Assembly (NCBI GenBank): GCA_042218065.1
Contig: JBDGRL010000032.1
Coordinates: forward strand, 1 to 8,963
Reading direction: 5' to 3'
DNA from: JBDGRJ01 sp042218065
GTDB taxonomy: Bacteria > Patescibacteriota > Patescibacteriia > Magasanikbacterales > UBA922
DNA: 8,963 nucleotides
Made by a program: the position numbers and the translations under genes. Position 1 is the first letter of the stretch. Each line of letters starts with the position of its first letter. Below, piece after piece: positions 5,094 through 8,963 of the stretch. The notes below the pieces were generated by a model. That model made no database searches and was not told the DNA's origin. It saw only the letters and a list, made by a program, of their open reading frames with translations.

Positions 5094-5690
5094 ATGGATA
5101 GTGATTTTACTGCACATGGAGAAAATCCAGGTTCTGCAATTGAATATGAACTACAGAGAAGAAATGCTAATGAAGATGAATTAGACAGTTTAGATAATCC
5201 TTCCGTGGAGTTTTCTAACCTAGAGAGTTTAGATTTATCTTTTGATGCCGTAATTAAAAGGGTTGAGCTGGAAGATGACACAGTAATTGACCTTGAGATA
5301 AAAGTTTTGGATGATGGTGGTAAAGAAAAAGGGGTAATTAGAGGGAGAATAGAAGATTCCAATGAGTTTTACATTCAAGATACTCACGTAAACGAAGAAG
5401 ATAGAGGTCAAGGTCTAGGCAAAGATTTATTCAAAAGGCTACTAGTAGAATTACAAGAAAATGATATATTTTCTGAGGTAGAGAAAGTTTCCGGAAATGT
5501 TCGCCATCCAGCTCAATATAGTATAAGAGAGTATTTCTTTGGTGAAGATTTAGTATTTAAAGATTATGATTCCGGGGAAAAGTTGGACAGACAGGAGATA
5601 GTTGGTGATAATGGAGAAGTCGAACTGAATGAAGCTCTAATTGAGGGAGATTTGGATGATTTAGTAGATGGTTGGGAGGAAATAGAGTAA
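5094..5690 (+). CDS. GNAT-family N-acetyltransferase with acidic extensions
   Basis: A 198-residue protein with acetyl-CoA binding motif A of the GNAT fold: strand FYIQDTHV, then EEDRGQGLGKDLFKRLL with the pyrophosphate loop RGQGLG at residues 104-109. The N-terminal 50 residues and C-terminal 30 are very acidic and outside the core fold. GNATs acetylate amines on small molecules or proteins; the acceptor is not readable here. The ATG at 5094 is chosen over the TTG at 5076 because TTG starts are not used elsewhere in the window; neither has a Shine-Dalgarno. Transcription may come from A/T-rich hexamers around 5050-5060, but no clear promoter is seen. The gene is followed by the dyad-rich element and a second, broken GNAT. 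Confidence 0.7.
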   Translation: MDSDFTAHGENPGSAIEYELQRRNANEDELDSLDNPSVEFSNLESLDLSFDAVIKRVELEDDTVIDLEIKVLDDGGKEKGVIRGRIEDSNEFYIQDTHVNEEDRGQGLGKDLFKRLLVELQENDIFSEVEKVSGNVRHPAQYSIREYFFGEDLVFKDYDSGEKLDRQEIVGDNGEVELNEALIEGDLDDLVDGWEEIE

Positions 5691-5734
5691 TAGAAAGGAG
5701 CTGAGATGGATAGTTACAAGGAGGAGAGGTTTCA

Positions 5735-5764
5735 TTTACATTAAACTATTGTTTCGGATATACT
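5735..5764 (+). promoter_or_regulatory. Promoter within dyad-rich element B
   Basis: TTTACA (5735-5740) and TATACT (5759-5764), 18 bases apart, each one base off consensus. The -10 lies in the loop of the inverted repeat 5747-5781, and the predicted start (about 5771) lies between the two dyads. This geometry suits a repressor-controlled promoter for the gene at 5811. Confidence 0.5.
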
Positions 5765-5811
5765 ACTTATCCGCAACAATAATTAATATAGTTGCGGCTA
5801 ACACAACAAAA
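5747..5811 (+). repeat. Dyad-rich promoter/operator element, copy B
   Basis: Second copy of the element at 175-239, aligned without gaps at 50 of 65 positions. TATTGTTTCGGA (5747-5758) faces TCCGCAACAATA (5770-5781) with one mismatch, and GTTG (5791-5794) faces CAAC (5804-5807). Its last base is the A of the ATG at 5811. Here it directly precedes a broken GNAT gene; copy A precedes a DUF3800 gene by about 115 bases. Confidence 0.6.
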
Positions 5812-6149
5812 TGAGCAAAATTGGTGAATATGTAAAACAACCACAGGGATATGAGGCTTTTGAGTTAGATACACTCCCACCAAAAAATGTTGTTTCTTTT
5901 GATGAAGTATTCATAGATGAAGTGGGGCTAACAAAAAAAGAGTTGAGAAAATATGATGAGCAAAATGTTGACACTTATTTGGTTTTATTGGAAGATCAGG
6001 TAGTTTCTGTGGTGCAGGTAATCTTTGAAAACGAAAACACAATAATGGATTGACTTGCAACCAGAGAAGAGTGCAAAGGTAAAGGTTATGCTAAAAAATT
6101 GATGGATTATGTTTTAGAGAAACTTTCTAATCAAGGCTTATTTCATTAA
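5811..6149 (+). pseudogene. GNAT acetyltransferase broken by an in-frame TGA
   Basis: The frame from ATG 5811 reads 80 residues (GNAT-like N-terminal strands, ending VVQVIFENENTIMD), hits TGA at 6051-6053, then continues in the same frame as LATREECKGKGYAKKLM and a helix to TAA at 6147. The second half is GNAT motif A, with the CoA loop CKGKGYA. The TGA thus splits one domain. TGG (Trp) or GGA (Gly) to TGA would each be a single base change. The read-through product would still stop right after motif A and lack the motif B half, so there are at least two lesions and the gene is probably dead. A genetic code with UGA as sense is unlikely, because every other gene is intact under the standard code. 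Confidence 0.75.
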
Positions 6150-6173
6150 AAAGCTATTAACTAAAACCAAAAA

Positions 6174-7271
6174 ATGAAAGAAAGAGGAGAAAAATTTTCA
6201 AAAATGGAAACCGAACCAGACCGTGGTTCTTCTTTAGCTGATAAAATATCTCGTGAGATAAATAATCCCGAATTTTTAGAGCAGTTAGAGACATTTCCAG
6301 ATGATATTAGAGATGAAACGGTCGGACAAGCTTTGCAATACCTCACAATATTCAAAGAAGAGCCGAATCTTGGTGAATACATGGAGGAGGTGCAGGATCT
6401 GTCTTCAGAAAGAATTAATTCTTTTCGACATGAAATGGGCAGATCTAAAATTATAATCGATCATGTAGCAGAAAAACTTGGTCTGGGAGATGTAGAAAGC
6501 ATGGAAGATAAGAATAAGATATATGAATTTATAGCTGAAAATTATATTGAAGATGGTTATTTTTTTCACGGATTTAGCGGAGTTTTTGAAGAGTCAATCC
6601 AAGAGAATGGTTTGGACCCAAGTATAAGGGATTGGAATAGAGAAGAGATGGATCGTATAGAAGATATTTGTTCAAATGCTGGAAAAAGAAATATTTTAGG
6701 TTGGGCACATATAAATTCTGAAGGGAATATTTTTGTTGGTGATGAGCCAAATAATATTTACAGATATGCCATAGCTTCACCGGAATGGTTTAATCAGTTT
6801 GTTGCCGGTGGTCCACATATAAGGTTAGATGAACCATATGATAAAAAAGCTTACTATAAGAAAGATTACGAAGCCGCTAGAAAAAATATCGAAGCGTTTT
6901 GTGATGAAATGATGTCCCGAGATGAAAAAGAGATAGAAAAAAGAAAAGCATATCCTAATATAACAAAAAAGGAAAGAGAGGAGGTCTTAAACTTTTTTGA
7001 AAAATATTGGGAAAAGTTAGTTAAAAAAGATGCTAATCCAAAGTGTGCTCTTGTTGAAAGGAAAGAAATTGATGAAGATATAGTGCCATATGATTCTTAT
7101 GAAGATTATTACAAAGCTCAGCAAGAATATGGATTTTCTAACCCTTCTATTGAGTCAGCTGTTAATTTGTTATTATCTTCCGATGATATTGATCTTGGCA
7201 TTGATAGAAAAATAGACAACGATAGTTTTGTGATTGTAGACTTGCCAGAGTATAAAGATGTACATAAGTAA
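6174..7271 (+). CDS. Unknown 365-residue protein, possible ADP-ribosyltransferase-like fold
   Basis: A soluble, acidic, mostly helical protein with no signal or membrane segment. I do not recognise a named family. One region is suggestive: GYFFHGFSGVFEESIQENGL (128-147) resembles the strand carrying the first NAD-contacting His-Gly of PARP/ART enzymes and the helix after it. GNIFVGDEPNNIYRYAIASP (184-203) resembles their Tyr-bearing second segment. A third catalytic acid cannot be placed with confidence. Residues 225-290 look like a charged helical insertion. The start at 6174 has an A-rich leader without Shine-Dalgarno. It lies 24 bases after the broken GNAT and 12 bases before the membrane protein gene, so it is probably co-transcribed with the latter. 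Treat the enzyme idea as a hypothesis. Confidence 0.6.
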   Translation: MKERGEKFSKMETEPDRGSSLADKISREINNPEFLEQLETFPDDIRDETVGQALQYLTIFKEEPNLGEYMEEVQDLSSERINSFRHEMGRSKIIIDHVAEKLGLGDVESMEDKNKIYEFIAENYIEDGYFFHGFSGVFEESIQENGLDPSIRDWNREEMDRIEDICSNAGKRNILGWAHINSEGNIFVGDEPNNIYRYAIASPEWFNQFVAGGPHIRLDEPYDKKAYYKKDYEAARKNIEAFCDEMMSRDEKEIEKRKAYPNITKKEREEVLNFFEKYWEKLVKKDANPKCALVERKEIDEDIVPYDSYEDYYKAQQEYGFSNPSIESAVNLLLSSDDIDLGIDRKIDNDSFVIVDLPEYKDVHK

Positions 7272-7283
7272 TCTAAAACAGCC

Positions 7284-7658
7284 ATGCAAAACCTAGCCCA
7301 AACATTCATAGTATTCATACACAGCTTAATCGCTTGGTTCGGCCTGGCTGTGTATTTTGTATTTACCAAAGACTTTGGCCAAGCAAGTGGCTTGCCAAAA
7401 TTAGCTTTTGTGTTAGGTCATTATTTGGCGGTAATAATTTTATTTAGCGGAGTTTATTATTTTTATTTCAACTACTTCGGTTATTTTTCCACTTTTGCTA
7501 CTATGGCAATAGCGGTAGTTTCAGTTTTTATTATTGAACTTGTGGTATTTAATTTCTTCTACAGCGGTGAGTTGTGGTTTTTGAATTTTGTCGATTATAT
7601 CGTTCCGGTTTTCCTAGCTGCTAGCAGTGTTTATTTTGTGGGTAAATATTTTAGTTAA
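7284..7658 (+). CDS. Four-helix membrane protein, copy 1
   Basis: A 124-residue, strongly hydrophobic protein with four predicted transmembrane helices (about 8-28, 40-61, 67-92, 102-120) and very short loops rich in aromatic residues (YYFYFNYFGYF at 57-67). A short polar hairpin with DFGQASGLPK lies between helices 1 and 2. I do not recognise the family. It is 83% identical (103 of 124 residues) to the protein at 8487-8861. Differences cluster in the first 50 residues, while the centre is nearly identical even at DNA level. It starts 12 bases after the preceding gene and is followed by the 53-base segment that also follows copy 2. Confidence 0.75.
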   Translation: MQNLAQTFIVFIHSLIAWFGLAVYFVFTKDFGQASGLPKLAFVLGHYLAVIILFSGVYYFYFNYFGYFSTFATMAIAVVSVFIIELVVFNFFYSGELWFLNFVDYIVPVFLAASSVYFVGKYFS

Positions 7659-7700
7659 ATTGCTATAAAAAGCTGGATTTTAAACCTGAATTATGTTAAA
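7648..7700 (+). repeat. 53-base direct repeat at the end of membrane gene copy 1
   Basis: Identical at all 53 positions to 8851-8903. It covers the last three codons, the stop and 42 non-coding bases. The end holds an extended -10, TGTTAAACT (TG at 7694, hexamer 7697-7702), with a weak TGGATT 17 bases upstream, so it may be the promoter for the antitoxin gene at 7731. Confidence 0.85.
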
Positions 7701-7730
7701 CTACAATTAGTTTAAAGCTAAAGTAAACTT

Positions 7731-7895
7731 ATGAAACAAAAAACAAAGCCCAAAATTACACAAGAAGATATAGAGAGAGCAGTTGAGGGTTCTTCAAATT
7801 TGGAAGGTTTGAGTTTGAAAGAGGCCAAAAAAGATAAAAAGGCTGTTGAGTTACTAAAAAAACATGGTAAATACTTCCAGGTACAATCTGAGTAA
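7731..7895 (+). CDS. Fic antitoxin, VbhA/FicA type
   Basis: A 54-residue gene directly before and overlapping the Fic gene by 32 bases in another frame. Residues 10-32 read as the small-antitoxin inhibitory helix: TQEDIERAVEGSSNLEGLSL, with the motif SxxxEG at S21-E25-G26. In this family the Glu pairs with the Fic motif's second Arg and blocks productive ATP binding, so AMPylation is shut off until the antitoxin is lost. The remainder is a Lys-rich helix. The ATG at 7731 follows AAACTT without Shine-Dalgarno; the promoter is probably at the end of the upstream 53-base repeat. The overlap suggests translational coupling with the toxin. Size, motif and position together make the call strong. 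Confidence 0.85.
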   Translation: MKQKTKPKITQEDIERAVEGSSNLEGLSLKEAKKDKKAVELLKKHGKYFQVQSE

Positions 7896-8472
7896 AGATA
7901 GCGCAGGAATAGATGATGACGGAGTGCTAAAAAATAAGATGAATATAAAAGACGAAGAAAGATTAGCTAACATTGAAACTCTAGCTTTAGAAAAGACTTA
8001 TGATCATTTTATAGATTTAAGTAAAAATCAAGAGATTGAGACAAACTTATCTTTATTATTTAGTATACATAAATATTTTCTTGGTGATCTTTATGATTGG
8101 GCAGGTGAGATAAGAGAAGTAAATATTTCAAAAGGAGACACTTTGTTTGTGCCTCCGTTGTACATTAAACAGGAGTTGGGTAAGCTGAAATCAAAATTCG
8201 ATCAATATATTCCTAAATCAGATGATACAGATGAGGAAGTAGCGGAAAAATTAGCTTATCTTCACTGTGAATTAAATGTAATCCACCCATTTCGAGATGG
8301 TAACGGAAGAGCTATTAGATTATTTATAAACTTATTGGCTTTGAATGTTGGGTATGATTTAATTGATTTTAATGATATTAATCGTGAAGAATATCTGCAA
8401 GCAAGTAAGGATTGTATGAAAAAGGAATATTCTAATATGAAGGATATTATTTTTGAAGAACTTGAGAATTAA
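7864..8472 (+). CDS. Fic-domain toxin (protein AMPylating enzyme, class I)
   Basis: A 202-residue Fic protein. The catalytic loop HPFRDGNGRAIR spans residues 141-152 with every key residue: base H141, acid D145 for Mg, N147, R149 and R152. The flap that positions the target, ISKGDTLFVPP, is at 88-98, preceded by the family's LYDWAGEIREV (76-86). The N-terminal LKNKMNIKDEERLANIE (22-38) matches the usual start of such proteins, which supports the ATG at 7864 despite the overlap with the antitoxin. Enzymes of this class transfer AMP from ATP to Ser, Thr or Tyr of a target such as a topoisomerase. The inhibitory helix is not in the protein but in the separate upstream gene, which makes it class I. 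It is followed after 14 bases by membrane protein copy 2. Confidence 0.93.
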   Translation: MVNTSRYNLSKDSAGIDDDGVLKNKMNIKDEERLANIETLALEKTYDHFIDLSKNQEIETNLSLLFSIHKYFLGDLYDWAGEIREVNISKGDTLFVPPLYIKQELGKLKSKFDQYIPKSDDTDEEVAEKLAYLHCELNVIHPFRDGNGRAIRLFINLLALNVGYDLIDFNDINREEYLQASKDCMKKEYSNMKDIIFEELEN

Positions 8473-8486
8473 ACAAGTATAAAACC

Positions 8487-8861
8487 ATGCAAACTCTAAC
8501 CCAAACCTTCATAGTATTTCTACACAGCTTTGCAGCTTGGTCCGGCCTTGCTGTATATTTTTTATTAGCTAGAGGTTTCGGCCAGGCAAGTGGTCTCCCG
8601 AGATTAGCTTTTGTATTAGGTCATTACTTGCTGATTATTATTTTATTTAGCGGAGTTTATTATTTTTATTTCAATTACTTCGGTTATTTTTCCACTTTTG
8701 CTACTATGGCGATAGCTTTGGTTTCGGTTTTCGTTGTTGAGTTGATTGTATTTAACTTTTTCTATAGTGGTGAGTTGTGGTTTTTGAATTTTGCCGACTA
8801 CATTGTTCCGGTCTTTTTAGCGGCTGGAAGCGTTTATTTTGTGGGTAAAAATTTTAGTTAA
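8487..8861 (+). CDS. Four-helix membrane protein, copy 2
   Basis: A 124-residue paralogue of the protein at 7284-7658, with the same length, the same four predicted helices and no gaps in the alignment. Charge changes are confined to the polar turn after helix 1 (ARGFGQASGLPR against TKDFGQASGLPK). It starts 14 bases after the Fic stop without a Shine-Dalgarno and probably ends the antitoxin-Fic transcript. The function is unknown. In the ancestral order it may have preceded the LD-carboxypeptidase gene, as it does here. Confidence 0.75.
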   Translation: MQTLTQTFIVFLHSFAAWSGLAVYFLLARGFGQASGLPRLAFVLGHYLLIIILFSGVYYFYFNYFGYFSTFATMAIALVSVFVVELIVFNFFYSGELWFLNFADYIVPVFLAAGSVYFVGKNFS

Positions 8862-8903
8862 ATTGCTATAAAAAGCTGGATTTTAAACCTGAATTATGTT
8901 AAA
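8851..8903 (+). repeat. 53-base direct repeat at the end of membrane gene copy 2
   Basis: Exact copy of 7648-7700. Here it ends in TGTTAAAAT (hexamer 8900-8905) directly before the ATG at 8911, so if this is a promoter the mRNA of the next gene would be leaderless or nearly so. The sequences diverge right after GTTAAA. Confidence 0.85.
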
Positions 8904-8910
8904 ATATAAA

Positions 8911-8963
8911 ATGAAAGTCCCAAATAAACTAAAACAAAGCGATAAAATCCGGGTTATTGCTCC
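8911..8963 (+). CDS. LD-carboxypeptidase / MccF-like S66 peptidase (partial, 5' end)
   Basis: The last 53 bases encode MKVPNKLKQSDKIRVIA and run off the window. The pattern L(K)x(G/S)DKIRVIAP is the usual N-terminus of the S66 peptidases: LdcA, which trims muropeptides in cell-wall recycling, and MccF, which cleaves microcin C. The active-site Ser lies further in and is not visible, so the subtype is open. The ATG lies a few bases after the 53-base repeat, which may supply its promoter. Confidence 0.6.
   Translation, partial: MKVPNKLKQSDKIRVIA

Noticed and set aside
5706..5744. 12-codon open frame preceded by AAAGGAG, the only Shine-Dalgarno-like spacing in the window
   Set aside because: Too short and without similarity. 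The other genes do not use such motifs, and the purine-rich stretch (also AAGGAGG at 5718) has no proper start after it.
1..8963. tRNA, rRNA or CRISPR array
   Set aside because: No cloverleaf-like segment with a TTC-loop and acceptor pairing, no rRNA-like conserved stretch, and no regularly spaced short repeats were seen on either strand.

Overview
The window looks like an accessory stretch of an AT-rich bacterial chromosome, most plausibly from the Candidate Phyla Radiation (Patescibacteria) or a similar small-genome lineage. Promoters are of classical sigma-70 type (a perfect TTGACA-17-TATAAT at 2710-2738). None of the 14 credible starts has a Shine-Dalgarno sequence, leaders are short and A/T-rich, and almost all stops are TAA. 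The standard genetic code fits every intact gene. The lineage is an inference from style; no rRNA or tRNA is present to confirm it.

Left part (1-1400): the tail of an unknown gene, then a 300-base non-coding leader holding a dyad-rich promoter element (175-239) and two hairpins, then a DUF3800 gene (356-1162).

Middle (1402-4367): first a two-gene unit, a SAM-dependent methyltransferase and a rhodanese-DUF2892 membrane protein, closed by a cluster of GC-rich hairpins and a rho-independent terminator. Next comes a metal- or thiol-stress unit. It consists of a CsoR/FrmR-family repressor whose own promoter carries a matching operator between -35 and -10, a membrane-anchored His/Met-rich Spy/CpxP-like protein, and a separately promoted FtnA-type ferritin. 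The repressor keeps the first sensor Cys but lacks the usual His61 and Cys65, so its ligand may not be copper.

Decayed island (4368-5040): the C-terminal end of an IS1595-family transposase on the minus strand, candidate IS ends, two strong inverted repeats, and the 3' end of a McrC-like restriction gene.

Right part (5094-8963): a GNAT acetyltransferase; a second copy of the dyad-rich promoter element (5747-5811) in front of a broken GNAT gene with an in-frame UGA; a 365-residue unknown protein with a faint ADP-ribosyltransferase-like look; and a four-helix membrane protein present twice (7284-7658 and 8487-8861, 83% identical). The two copies bracket a Fic toxin-antitoxin pair, and each is followed by the same 53-base 3' segment. 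The antitoxin is a 54-residue gene with the canonical SxxxEG inhibitory motif, overlapping the toxin start. The window ends inside an LD-carboxypeptidase (MccF/LdcA family) gene. Several right-hand genes encode or may encode protein-modifying enzymes (acetylation, AMPylation, possibly ADP-ribosylation), but a joint function is not shown by the sequence.
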